The notes under the pieces were generated by a model, which saw only the letters and a program-made list of their open reading frames with translations, ran no database searches and was not told where the DNA came from. Positions 24,418 through 33,741 of a DNA stretch of 37,289 nucleotides are shown piece after piece. The stretch's first letter is position 1; every line of letters begins with the position of its first letter. The stretch covers positions 1 to 37,289 of the forward strand of contig JAQBOU010000217.1 of assembly GCA_028287865.1 (NCBI GenBank). The letters are read 5' to 3'. The position numbers and the translations under genes are program-made. The stretch is from Mucilaginibacter sp. Its GTDB lineage: Bacteria; Bacteroidota; Bacteroidia; Sphingobacteriales; Sphingobacteriaceae.

Positions 24418-24548
24418 AATTTGACAATTTGATGATTTGAAAATGCAGACGGCTGATTAAATTTCAATCAACCATTTTTTTTGATTAAACGACGATCGGT
24501 AATATGCTGATCAATTTTCAAATTTTCAAATCACCAAATTTTCAAATT
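24418..24548. repeat. Imperfect palindromic repeat, family A, copy 2
   Basis: The left arm 24418-24443 and right arm 24523-24548 are 26-base reverse complements with two mismatches, made of repeated tttgaa / ttcaaa words. The right arm overlaps the stop codon of uvrB (24547-24549). It parallels the copy that begins just after metK's stop at 5767. Confidence 0.8.
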
Positions 24549-26571
24549 AAAACTTCTCTTCCATCATTTTTTCAAGTGCGAACATTTCATCGCGCAGTTT
24601 TGCGGCCAATAAAAAATCCATGTTTTTTGCAGCGGAAAGCATCTCTTTTTTGGTGTTTTCTATGGATTTTTTAAGATCTGGTTTTGTCATATACTGAACA
24701 ATGGGGTCAGCGGCAAGTGAAGCCATATCTGCCTCGATATAAGCTTTTTGAATGCCGCCTTTAAAATCAACAACCGAAGTTTGTTCAATAATTTCGCTCC
24801 GCGTCTTCCCGATCGTTGTTGGCGTAATGCCATGTTCCGTATTGTATTTAATCTGTATATCACGGCGGCGGTTGGTTTCATCCATCGTAATTTGCATCGA
24901 GTTGGTTATTTTATCGGCATACATAATTACCCGGCCCCGGTCATTTCGGGCTGCGCGGCCAATGGTTTGAATCAGTGACCGTTCTGAACGCAGAAAACCC
25001 TCCTTATCGGCATCTAAAATTGCAACCAGGGATACCTCCGGCAAATCCAACCCTTCCCGAAGCAGGTTAATACCTATCAGTACATCAAATTCGCCTAAGC
25101 GTAAACCCCTTAATATCTCAACCCTTTGCAGGGTTTTTACCTCCGAGTGAATATAACGGCACTTAATACCCAGCCTGTCCATATATTTTGCAAGCTCTTC
25201 GGCCATGCGTTTAGTTAGCGTGGTTACCAGTATGCGGTCACCCATTTTTATGGTTTTATCCACCTCTTCCAGCAGGTCATCAACCTGATTAATTACAGGT
25301 CTTATATCAATAACCGGATCAAGCAACCCGGTAGGCCGTATCACCTGTTCAACTACTACACCGCCCGATTTTTCGAGCTCAAAATCGCCCGGCGTAGCGC
25401 TTACGTAAATGGTTTGAGGCGCCAGTCTTTCAAATTCCTGGAAATTAAGCGGCCGGTTATCCAATGCTGCAGGCAGCCGGAAGCCATATTCAACCAGCGA
25501 TATTTTGCGCGAGCGGTCGCCACCGTACATAGCCCTGATCTGCGGTACGGTGACATGGCTCTCATCAATCACCATCAGGTAATCATCCGGAAAATAGTCT
25601 AACAAACAAAAGGGGCGTGCACCTGGTTGCCGGCCGTCAAAAAACCTGGAGTAATTCTCGATTCCTGAGCAATAGCCGAGTTCGCGGATCATTTCCAGAT
25701 CGTAATTAACTCTTTCTTCTAATCGTTTAGCTTCCAGGAACCGGCCGTCGCCGATAAACTGTTTTTTGCGTGTCTCCAGCTCTTCCTGAATAGCCCAGAT
25801 AGACTGAGTGAATCTTTCGCGCGGCGCAACATATAAATTGGCGGGGAACAATACCATGTGTGTCATTTTCTCCATGGTCTTCCCCGTACTAACATCAAAG
25901 GTGCTTAGCTCTTCAATATCATCGCCAAAAAAAGAAATCCGGTAGGCGTGGTCCATATATGCCGGAAAAATATCAACAATATCTCCTTTTACCCTGAAGG
26001 TACCCCGTTTAAAATCGGCAGTGGTGCGTGAGTACAGGATCTCGACCAGGCGATGTAAAAACGCATTACGGCTTATGCGCGTACCAACGGCAAAGCGAAA
26101 GACTGAATCTTTAAAATCTTCCGGGTTCCCCATACCATATATACAGGAGATGGACGACACCACGATCACATCACGCCGACCCGACATTAACGCTGAAGTG
26201 GTGCGCAGCCTCAGCTTTTCAATTTCTTCATTTATTTGCAGGTCTTTTTCAATATAAGTATTGGTAGTGGGTATAAATGCCTCGGGTTGATAATAATCAT
26301 AATACGAAACAAAATAATTTACCGCATTATCCGGAAAGAACTGCTTAAACTCGCCATACAACTGCGCGGCAAGGGTTTTGTTATGACTTAGTATTAATGT
26401 AGGCTTTTGCGTTTGCGCGATAACGTTGGCTATGGTAAATGTTTTCCCTGAGCCGGTTACACCCAGCAGTGTTTGGAATGGATCGCTATTGTTTACACCT
26501 TCAACCAGTTGTCTTATAGCTTCGGGCTGATCACCGGTGGGTTGATATTGAGATGTGATGTTAAAATTCAT
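24547..26571 (-). CDS. uvrB: Excinuclease ABC subunit B
   Basis: DNA-damage recognition helicase of nucleotide excision repair; it receives lesions from UvrA and positions UvrC. 674 residues, normal length. Walker A GVTGSGKT at 37-44; the beta-hairpin region with YFVSYYDYYQPEAFIP near 86-101; a DESH box (VIDESHVTVPQI) near 340; helicase motifs ILVTTLTKRMAEEL, GLRLGEFDVLIGINLLREGLDLPEV and QTIGRAARN near 440-545. A C-terminal UVR motif lies at about 635-670 for UvrC contact. It starts the minus-strand run and is divergent from the dihydrolipoyl dehydrogenase gene across 204 bases. Its stop codon lies inside a palindromic repeat. Confidence 0.98.
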   Translation of the reverse strand: MNFNITSQYQPTGDQPEAIRQLVEGVNNSDPFQTLLGVTGSGKTFTIANVIAQTQKPTLILSHNKTLAAQLYGEFKQFFPDNAVNYFVSYYDYYQPEAFIPTTNTYIEKDLQINEEIEKLRLRTTSALMSGRRDVIVVSSISCIYGMGNPEDFKDSVFRFAVGTRISRNAFLHRLVEILYSRTTADFKRGTFRVKGDIVDIFPAYMDHAYRISFFGDDIEELSTFDVSTGKTMEKMTHMVLFPANLYVAPRERFTQSIWAIQEELETRKKQFIGDGRFLEAKRLEERVNYDLEMIRELGYCSGIENYSRFFDGRQPGARPFCLLDYFPDDYLMVIDESHVTVPQIRAMYGGDRSRKISLVEYGFRLPAALDNRPLNFQEFERLAPQTIYVSATPGDFELEKSGGVVVEQVIRPTGLLDPVIDIRPVINQVDDLLEEVDKTIKMGDRILVTTLTKRMAEELAKYMDRLGIKCRYIHSEVKTLQRVEILRGLRLGEFDVLIGINLLREGLDLPEVSLVAILDADKEGFLRSERSLIQTIGRAARNDRGRVIMYADKITNSMQITMDETNRRRDIQIKYNTEHGITPTTIGKTRSEIIEQTSVVDFKGGIQKAYIEADMASLAADPIVQYMTKPDLKKSIENTKKEMLSAAKNMDFLLAAKLRDEMFALEKMMEEKF

Positions 26572-26745
26572 AGATATACAAAAATAAGGATTTAGAGAGA
26601 TCAGCGGTTAGTTAATTAAAGATTAGTTAACCAATAGTGAATACCAAACCAGGAAGGTCGTTCAAAAGATCAGTTTGCTGCTAAAAGCATCTCAATAGCT
26701 GTGTCAACTTTCTAAATTTACGTTTAATCGGTTTCTATAATTGTT

Positions 26746-26753
26746 TACCTTTG
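26746..26753 (+). promoter_or_regulatory. Putative -7 box for the dihydrolipoyl dehydrogenase gene
   Basis: TACCTTTG matches TAnnTTTG and sits 22 bases before the ATG, giving a short leader of roughly 15 bases. The same octamer is seen at the DUF2911 gene. The -33 region has no clear TTG. Confidence 0.5.
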
Positions 26754-26775
26754 CGCTCCAACAAAATACAAATTT

Positions 26776-28179
26776 ATGCAATACGATGTTATCGTTATCG
26801 GTTCAGGTCCTGGTGGCTACGTGGCCGCAATCCGTTGTGCCCAACTTGGTTTAAAAACTGCAATTATAGAAAAATATAACACTTTAGGAGGCACCTGCCT
26901 TAATGTAGGCTGTATCCCTTCAAAAGCATTGCTTGATTCTTCAGAACATTATCACAATGCCGCCCATGCATTTGCGGATCACGGAATCAAGCTTGATAAT
27001 CTGAAAGTTGATTTCGGTCAGATGATTAAAAGAAAGCAGGAGGTTGTTAATGCAAACACCAGCGGCATAGCTTACCTGATGAAAAAGAATAAGATCGATA
27101 CGCATTATGGCATCGGATCATTTAAAGATAAAAACACGGTCACCATTAAAAAGAACGATGGTACAGAGCTGGAAATCACCGGAAAAAACATAATTATCGC
27201 AACCGGTTCAAAACCATCAGCTTTGCCTTTTCTCAAAATAGATAAAAAACGAATCATCACTTCAACAGAAGCGTTAACCCTTACCGAAATACCAAAACAC
27301 CTGGTGTTAATTGGCGGAGGCGTTATTGGGTTAGAGCTTGGCTCGGTATATGCCCGTTTGGGTGCTAAAGTTTCGGTAATTGAGTTTATGGATTCTATTA
27401 TCCCAACTATGGATAAGTCGTTGGGTAAGGAATTGCAGAAAGTATTGCAAAAATTAGGAATGGAATTTTATTTAGGTCATAAAGTTTCCGGCGCAGTTGT
27501 AAAAGGAAAGGAAGTTACCGTAACTTTCGATGATCCTAAGGGCGAAAAAAAGGAATTGAAAGGTGATTATTGCCTGGTAGCTGTTGGGCGTATTGCATAT
27601 ACCGATGGGTTAGGACTAGATAAAATTGGCATAACCGTTGAAGAACGCGGGCGCAAAATTGCCGTTGACGAACATTTGGAAACAAAGGTTAAAGGCGTAT
27701 ATGCTATCGGCGATGTGATCAGCGGCGCAATGCTCGCGCACAAAGCCGAAGATGAAGGCACACTGGTGGCCGAAATTATTGCCGGTCAAAAACCCCACAT
27801 AAATTATAACCTGATCCCCGGCGTGGTTTATACCTGGCCAGAAGTTGCTGCAGTAGGACAAACCGAAGAGCAGTTAAAAGAAAAAAATATAAAGTATAAG
27901 ATCGGGTCTTTTCCTTTTAAAGCCAGCGGACGGGCACGCGCGAGCGGCGACCTGGATGGTTTTGTAAAAGTGCTGGCTGATACAGATACAGACGAAATAC
28001 TGGGCGTACATATGATTGGTCCCCGGGCCGCTGATATGATAGCCGAAGCGGTTGCTGCAATGGAATACCGCGCATCCGCCGAAGATGTATCACGGATGAG
28101 CCATGCTCATCCTACCTATACAGAGGCAATGCGCGAAGCCTGCCTGGCGGCAACAGGGAACAGGGCAATACATATTTAA
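26776..28179 (+). CDS. lpdA: Dihydrolipoyl dehydrogenase (E3)
   Basis: Flavoenzyme that reoxidises dihydrolipoamide in the pyruvate and 2-oxoglutarate dehydrogenase complexes and in glycine cleavage. 467 residues, standard. N-terminal FAD motif VIGSGPGGYVAAI (7-19); redox-active disulfide GGTCLNVGC with Cys41 and Cys46; NAD-binding LIGGGVIGLELGSVYARLG near 178-196; second FAD motif GVYAIGDV near 307-314. The C-terminal catalytic dyad lies in HAHPTYTE (His445, Glu450). No other dehydrogenase-complex genes are adjacent, so it is probably the shared E3 encoded alone. Confidence 0.97.
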   Translation: MQYDVIVIGSGPGGYVAAIRCAQLGLKTAIIEKYNTLGGTCLNVGCIPSKALLDSSEHYHNAAHAFADHGIKLDNLKVDFGQMIKRKQEVVNANTSGIAYLMKKNKIDTHYGIGSFKDKNTVTIKKNDGTELEITGKNIIIATGSKPSALPFLKIDKKRIITSTEALTLTEIPKHLVLIGGGVIGLELGSVYARLGAKVSVIEFMDSIIPTMDKSLGKELQKVLQKLGMEFYLGHKVSGAVVKGKEVTVTFDDPKGEKKELKGDYCLVAVGRIAYTDGLGLDKIGITVEERGRKIAVDEHLETKVKGVYAIGDVISGAMLAHKAEDEGTLVAEIIAGQKPHINYNLIPGVVYTWPEVAAVGQTEEQLKEKNIKYKIGSFPFKASGRARASGDLDGFVKVLADTDTDEILGVHMIGPRAADMIAEAVAAMEYRASAEDVSRMSHAHPTYTEAMREACLAATGNRAIHI

Positions 28180-28202
28180 TTTAAAATTAAATAAATCTAT
28201 TT

Positions 28203-28287
28203 CTTTTTAATTAAAATGATGATTATTTTCGTCCGGCGCTCTTTTATTGAAGAGCAATAGGCGGAGGGTACACAGTTAATTAAAAAG
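28203..28287 (+). other. Nested inverted repeat after lpdA
   Basis: ctttttaattaa (28203-28214) and ttaattaaaaag (28276-28287) are exact 12-bp reverse complements. At almost the same centre lies an inner 6-bp hairpin, gctctt (28238-28243) with aagagc (28250-28255). This could fold as one long interrupted stem in the 3' region of the lpdA transcript. There is no clean T-run after the GC part. The rest of the 28180-28501 spacer is AT-rich with a near-match -7 box (TACCTTTA) around 28335-28345 and no gene. Confidence 0.5.
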
Positions 28288-28501
28288 TGCAGTTTTCAAT
28301 ATATTTAAATAAAAATTTGGAAATATTGTCCTGTTTATTATACCTTTAACCAATGTTTCGAACAGAGAGAACAGTTTAATATATATTTTAACTGCTTTTA
28401 ATCTATAATTAACAACAAATGCGTTTATGGCGTGTTTATTGTGTACAATGATCAGATAATATTATTGATAATAATGCAGGGCCACAGCTATTTAGATAAC
28501 T

Positions 28502-31500
28502 ATGGTCAATCGTTTGTTATTAACAATATTTTTTTCATTGGGGTTATTATTTTCTTATAACCTGTTATGTGCACAAGGTGTTACCTTTGCCGATTATGGT
28601 TTTAGTAAGCCAATTATATTAAATACATCACAAATTACGGGTGGTATTACCTCAACACTTATAGATTTCCCGGCATTAGTTTATATTAAAGATGATGCAC
28701 TCAAAACAGGTCTCGCTTGCGGGGATAAAGTTCAATTTCCTACAGGAAATGGGGGCGGCCTTACGGTTGGGACCAATTATGATTTTGCTTTTCTTCTTAA
28801 TGGTAGCAGCACTGAGTTGAATTATCAGGTAGATACGTATGATCCAATTAACGGCATTTTGTTTGCATGGGTGCGTATACCTTCATTAACCTCAACTAAT
28901 GCTTCCATTACTTTTTATTTTGGTTCAAAAAATCCTGCGCATTCTGCGGCCACTGCCGCGGCCACGTGGGCAAGCAATTATAAGGCTGTATACCATTTTA
29001 ATGAGGCCTCAACAACTGCAACCGTTTTAGACGCCACCGGTAATGGACGAAACGCCATACAGGCGAATACCACTGTTACTAATGATGAGATCCATCTTGC
29101 TGCTAGCGTACCTATACCAGGAGGTGGCTACAGTTTTAACGGCAGCAGCACCAGTATTATTCAAAATGCCGGGTCTAATCCTGATATTACAGGGCCTTTT
29201 ACAATATCTGCATGGGTATATTACAACGGCACATCATCCAGCGATAATAAAATCGTATCTGACGAGTATAATTTTGGCCATGGATATAAGTTAAGTGTAA
29301 AGGCAGGAAGCCTGGAAACTGAAACCAGGACCACTGCAAATCCTACACCGGGCAACCTTTTACATGTGGGCACAGTAACCGGATCAACATGGCAATATAT
29401 CCAGGGTGAGTATGACGGTACTAAATTCATTAATTTTATAAATGGCGTACAGGTTACAACGTCAACCGTAACGGGCGCAGCTCCTGAAATCGGCAATGTT
29501 TTATCAATGGGCCTTGATCATGGTTCAAGCGGTGTTTATCCTGACCAAAACTTTTATAATGGCTATATGGATGAGGTGCGTATATCTAACGTTGCAAAAT
29601 CTGCCGATTGGATAAGAGCTGAGTATTACAATCAAACTAAACCGCTTCTTTTTACAAATTATAGTGGTTCAATTACAACGTACGAGCCAAATGCATCTGC
29701 ATTGGTTGGTGCGGCAACTTATACCTGGAAAGGCACTACCAGCACCGATGCAAATCTCGCATCCAATTGGGACGTTAGTCCCACTTCTTTTACTAACGGT
29801 TATGCTTCCTGGGCAATTCCTTTATGTGCAAACAATCCAAAATTAACTGCTAATGCAAGTATTTATGAACTTACAATTGCCGATGGTGCTAAATTAGATC
29901 TGAATGGCTTTACGCTAAGTGTTGGGTGTAATATATATAATAATGCTACAACCTCAGGAACCGGGATCCAAAATTCAAGTACTAATGCATCTGGTATTAC
30001 CTGGGATGGATCGGTTTTATCAGCCCAAACCTATACAGGTACTAATAACTCCAATACTGCTGAGGTTGGAAATATGATCTGTAACAATTCATTAGGAGGA
30101 ACTGTTACGATTACCGGCGGCCCGGTTGATTTATTTAATCTGTTAACAATAACAAAAGGCAACCTGGTAGTTAACAATGCCGGCAACGGAGCATTAACGT
30201 TAAAAAGTACATCAACACAATCAGCAACAGTAACAGCTATACCCACCACATCAAGTATTACAGGGAATGTTAATGTAGAACGATATATTAGCGGCGGCAC
30301 TAATACCTATCGTGGTTATCGTTTTTTATCTTCTGCAATTTATACAGCAAGATCAGGGTCAAATTATTATTATGATCTGAGCTATTTGCCAAACTTCGCT
30401 CCGGTAACAGGCAGCCTTGCAAGCGGCGGTGTAACTAAAACAGGTAACCCTACCATATATTTATATAGAGATGATGAAGCATTTACAAATAAAACGTTCA
30501 ATACCGGGAATTTTAGAGGAGTTAACAAAATAAATAACAACCCGCTTTATCAAATTGGTGTTGATTATGACGGAACCTTTGCATTACACGCCGGTACCGG
30601 CTTTTTGTTTTTCTACCGTGGCAACTTAACCAATATAAGTACAAAGTATTTATCAACTACCGTTGCCGAGGCGAATGTGTTTGTATCAACAGGGGTACTC
30701 AATCAACAGGCGGTAACCGTTACAAATTGGGTAACAGGCTTAACAACACTTCAATATTCTACCGTACCGGGTAATACCGGCTATTCAGGTTATAATTTGG
30801 TTGGTAACCCGTATGCCAGTTCTATTGATTGGAATACAATTAGTGCAACTAATGCAGCTGCAGGGATTTATGGGCCGGGTGTTGGCACTTCAACTTATAT
30901 TTTTAATGACGCTGCTAAGGTTTATGCCATTTATAATTATAATGCAGGTGTTGGGGTTGGGTCAAATGGAGCATCAAACATAATTCCGTCAGGCCAGGGC
31001 TTTTTTGTAAAAGCAACGGTTGCAACTGCACAATTAATTTTTAACGAAGCAGCCAAAACTAACGCGCAGTTAACAGGGCCAACTTCGTCCTCGTCAACAG
31101 GCTCAACTCTATTGCTGAGCGCGTCGCCGGTTACTGATAATACCATCCAATATCTGCGGTTAAACCTGGCCGCCGATACAATAAATAAGGAAGAAACTAT
31201 TGTTTGTTTTGAAAAAGGTGCCAGCGACAATTATGTGGAGAATGAAGATTCAGGCTATATGACGGGAATGGGGCTGGTGAGTTTGTCGAGCATGTCTTCT
31301 GACAATATTCAAACAGGTATAAATGCCATACCATTCCCTAAAAAAAGTAAGACGGTTAAATTAAAGGTCACTACTACAGCCAGTGGCCTATTTAGTCTGA
31401 ATATGACCGAGATAAAAAATGTTCCTGAATTGTTTGAAGTATGGTTGATGGATGCTTATAAAAAAGACTCGTTAGACATTCGGCATAATTCAACTTATAA

Positions 31501-32188
31501 ATTTAATGTATCCCTGGGCGATACCAGTTCATTTGGCTTAAACCGCTTTAGCTTAGTTATACGTCAGAATAAGGCATTAGGTGTTCATTTACTAAATTTT
31601 ACTGCGTTAAAGGCAGCGCATGGGGCACAAATAGAATGGGAAGTTGAAAACGAACAAAACTATACCACCTTTACCGTTGAAAGAAGCGTTGATAACGGCA
31701 TAACTTTTAACGAACTAGGCACTTTAACGTCAGGAGGCACCGGCGACTATAACTTTATCGATACTAATCCTTTGCCGGTTGCAGATAAATATAGGTTAAA
31801 GATTGTGGATTTAAATGGAACTGCAACATACTCAAGCATTGTTACACTGATGTATGGAAATGCAAGTAAAGATGCAGCCAGCAACATTAGCGTATATCCT
31901 AATCCTGCAAAAGGCGCGCTTAATTTAACTATTGTTCCGGCTGCAAGTTCAAATTCAATTCCGGGCCTTAGTCTGTCTTCGTTAACTCCCTCATCTTCAG
32001 CAGTTTCCAATACCGTTTATGATATAAAAATAATAAACAATACCGGTTCTGTTATTAAAACAGCAACAACATCCCAGGCAGGCTGGCAAACTGATGTGAG
32101 CAGCTTGTTACCCGGAACTTATTTTATACAGGTAACAAACAGTAATAATAAAACTACAGTCGGAAAAAGCACCTTTATAAAGTTGTAA
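28502..32188 (+). CDS. DUF2341/LamG surface protein with T9SS C-terminal sorting domain
   Basis: Large secreted protein, 1228 residues, exported by Sec (signal peptide to about residue 26, CAQG) and then probably by the type IX system. Domains in order: DUF2341 (about 34-145, with CGDKVQFP, YDFAFLL and ITFYFGS); a LamG/concanavalin-like lectin fold (about 158-380, from YKAVYHFNEAS to VRISNVAKSADWIRAEYYNQ); a beta-rich Ser/Thr/Asn/Gly region (about 400-1020) with a NVERYISGG block near 590; and a short fibronectin-like segment (about 1027-1105). The C-terminal sorting domain (about 1130-1228) begins ISVYPNPAKGALNLTI and ends TVGKSTFIKL. The role is probably glycan binding or adhesion (inference). 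The next plus-strand gene encodes a larger relative. It is convergent with msrA, one base apart. Confidence 0.88.
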   Translation: MVNRLLLTIFFSLGLLFSYNLLCAQGVTFADYGFSKPIILNTSQITGGITSTLIDFPALVYIKDDALKTGLACGDKVQFPTGNGGGLTVGTNYDFAFLLNGSSTELNYQVDTYDPINGILFAWVRIPSLTSTNASITFYFGSKNPAHSAATAAATWASNYKAVYHFNEASTTATVLDATGNGRNAIQANTTVTNDEIHLAASVPIPGGGYSFNGSSTSIIQNAGSNPDITGPFTISAWVYYNGTSSSDNKIVSDEYNFGHGYKLSVKAGSLETETRTTANPTPGNLLHVGTVTGSTWQYIQGEYDGTKFINFINGVQVTTSTVTGAAPEIGNVLSMGLDHGSSGVYPDQNFYNGYMDEVRISNVAKSADWIRAEYYNQTKPLLFTNYSGSITTYEPNASALVGAATYTWKGTTSTDANLASNWDVSPTSFTNGYASWAIPLCANNPKLTANASIYELTIADGAKLDLNGFTLSVGCNIYNNATTSGTGIQNSSTNASGITWDGSVLSAQTYTGTNNSNTAEVGNMICNNSLGGTVTITGGPVDLFNLLTITKGNLVVNNAGNGALTLKSTSTQSATVTAIPTTSSITGNVNVERYISGGTNTYRGYRFLSSAIYTARSGSNYYYDLSYLPNFAPVTGSLASGGVTKTGNPTIYLYRDDEAFTNKTFNTGNFRGVNKINNNPLYQIGVDYDGTFALHAGTGFLFFYRGNLTNISTKYLSTTVAEANVFVSTGVLNQQAVTVTNWVTGLTTLQYSTVPGNTGYSGYNLVGNPYASSIDWNTISATNAAAGIYGPGVGTSTYIFNDAAKVYAIYNYNAGVGVGSNGASNIIPSGQGFFVKATVATAQLIFNEAAKTNAQLTGPTSSSSTGSTLLLSASPVTDNTIQYLRLNLAADTINKEETIVCFEKGASDNYVENEDSGYMTGMGLVSLSSMSSDNIQTGINAIPFPKKSKTVKLKVTTTASGLFSLNMTEIKNVPELFEVWLMDAYKKDSLDIRHNSTYKFNVSLGDTSSFGLNRFSLVIRQNKALGVHLLNFTALKAAHGAQIEWEVENEQNYTTFTVERSVDNGITFNELGTLTSGGTGDYNFIDTNPLPVADKYRLKIVDLNGTATYSSIVTLMYGNASKDAASNISVYPNPAKGALNLTIVPAASSNSIPGLSLSSLTPSSSAVSNTVYDIKIINNTGSVIKTATTSQAGWQTDVSSLLPGTYFIQVTNSNNKTTVGKSTFIKL

Positions 32189-32189
32189 C

Positions 32190-32735
32190 CTAAAGTAGCT
32201 CCGGCTTGATTTTTTCTGTAAACTCCTTCACAAACTTATAGAGCTTTGGCTGAATCACGGCCGCGCAGTAAGGGTTTCGCTGATTATTTGTAAAGTAGTT
32301 TTGATGATAATCTTCGGCTTTATAAAACTCGCTTGCTGGGGTTATCTCCGTTACTATTGGATGTTCCAAAACTTTTGCTTCGGTTAACCGGTTTATCATC
32401 GCTTCAGCCTGCTGTTTTTGCTCCTCAGTTTCATAAAAAACTGCCGAGCGGTATTGCGTGCCGATGTCATTCCCCTGCCTGTTCAATGTAGTGGGGTTAT
32501 GGGTTTTGAAAAATATCAGCAGCAGTTCGTCGAAAGATATCACTTCAGCATCATATTGTAATTGAATTACCTCGGCATAACCCGTATTGCCACTACATAC
32601 TTCCTTATATGTCGGATTCTGAGAGTGCCCGCCCATATAACCGGAAGCTACATTCTTAACTCCTTTAACTGTTTCAAATATTGCTTCGGTACACCAAAAA
32701 CAACCGTTGCCAAATGTGATTTTTTGTAAACTCAT
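32190..32735 (-). CDS. msrA: Peptide-methionine (S)-S-oxide reductase
   Basis: Repair enzyme reducing methionine-S-sulfoxide in proteins and free methionine. 181 residues, no signal peptide, so cytosolic. The active-site motif GNGCFWCTEAIF gives catalytic Cys12 and a second Cys at 15. Other family blocks: SGYMGGHSQNPTYKEVCSGNTGYAEV in pieces (about 32-57), FFKTHNPTTLNRQGNDIGTQYRS (about 75-97), and AEDYHQNYF near 144. A late Cys (NPYCAAV) may act as resolving residue. It is a single gene inserted between two related surface-protein genes and read in the opposite direction; its start faces a 1-kb AT-rich spacer. Confidence 0.96.
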   Translation of the reverse strand: MSLQKITFGNGCFWCTEAIFETVKGVKNVASGYMGGHSQNPTYKEVCSGNTGYAEVIQLQYDAEVISFDELLLIFFKTHNPTTLNRQGNDIGTQYRSAVFYETEEQKQQAEAMINRLTEAKVLEHPIVTEITPASEFYKAEDYHQNYFTNNQRNPYCAAVIQPKLYKFVKEFTEKIKPELL

Positions 32736-32946
32736 AGTATATATAACGAAGATAACATTTGTTTGGTTTAGAGTTTAAATGGTTGTCAGGTTATGGCTTT
32801 ACAATTACTAAATTATCAGTCCGGCTACTTCAAGAGTGGGTTTTAACCCTTTTTTTTAAAAAATTATTAAAAAAAAATCAAAATAGTTAAAAAATTATTC
32901 TTTAACTATTGCTATAATTTTTTCTCCTTCTTTTAAAGTCAACAGA

Positions 32947-32964
32947 TTAAACCACCTGGTTTAA
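32947..32964. promoter_or_regulatory. Operator-like palindrome 1
   Basis: TTAAACC and GGTTTAA are exact reverse complements around acct. A second site with the same TTAAAC...GTTTAA half-sites lies 152 bases further on. It could be a regulator site for msrA or the surface-protein gene, or a small hairpin. Confidence 0.35.
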
Positions 32965-33098
32965 GTCTTTAACATTGAAGCGCAGTAAAATGTTAAAAAC
33001 ACAGGTAAAAATAGATGTTGCAACGTTAAACTCTTCCAATATAAATGAAAGTTCCTGAATTTTATTAAAATATCAATATATAATAATAGGCAACCATA

Positions 33099-33115
33099 TT
33101 AAACTATTGGTTTAA
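33099..33115. promoter_or_regulatory. Operator-like palindrome 2
   Basis: TTAAAC-tattg-GTTTAA, same half-sites as 32947-32964 with spacing one base shorter. It lies about 630 bases before the surface-protein ATG and 364 bases before the msrA start. Confidence 0.35.
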
Positions 33116-33741
33116 TACGGTTAGTAATATTTATGGGTATTATTTTGACATGTTGAATAATTGTGTAACATCCTGATTTATAATCCGTAGTAATGGCTCC
33201 TAATTAATATCTATTGATGAATGCCCATGATTGAAAGAGTAAACTTATCATATTTTTATACATCATTCACTGATTATAATATCTCCAGCCGGGACAACCG
33301 CGCAGATTTGATAATTAAACAATTTACTTCATTTTCATTTTTTGTGAGCTTTTCAACAATTGAAATTACAGAATATAGAAACAATTTTCTGTGTAAATTA
33401 TAATAAAATGTTGATATGTTGATAACAATGGAGATTCGATGTTAGTAAATGTTAGTTATTTAGTGAGATATTAGCACTCGTAATAAGTACCTGATTAATA
33501 ATTGATTACACTCTTTTCAGTGATCTTTTTATTTAAGTATGACCTTCTGCGTGCTATGAGATAAATTATTGATAAACTATTGAATCCTGGCTTATTATTT
33601 CAGTAAGCATATATGATTTATTTTTTATTGCAATACTAATAACATCATTTATAATACGAGTTGCATTTAACCTTTTGTAAATAAGGCATATGTGCAAATC
33701 TTATTGATGGTATTTTTTTGATTTATAGTTATTATAATGAA

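Larger units (their letters stand above)
32736..33741. other. 1-kb AT-rich spacer with palindromes, no supported gene
   Basis: Divergent intergenic region between msrA and the second LamG protein gene. Contents seen: a perfect 10-bp stem at 32882-32891/32901-32910; an 18-base palindrome TTAAACC-acct-GGTTTAA at 32947-32964; and a related TTAAAC-tattg-GTTTAA at 33099-33115. A 60-codon open frame at 33221-33403 has no recognisable features or promoter, and I do not consider it a gene. No clear -7/-33 pair was found just before 33742. Confidence 0.6.

Noticed and set aside
26579..26586. TATTTTTG on the minus strand as a promoter -7 box for uvrB
   Set aside because: It lies only 8 bases before the ATG, which would give an almost leaderless transcript; no -33 element is present.
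32837..32857. gggttttaaccc followed by eight T's as a plus-strand terminator
   Set aside because: The stem would have a loop of two to four bases and only four or five pairs, and no plus-strand gene ends nearby.
33221..33403. 60-codon plus-strand open frame in the 1-kb spacer
   Set aside because: No start context, no motif, and AT-rich composition like the surrounding non-coding DNA.
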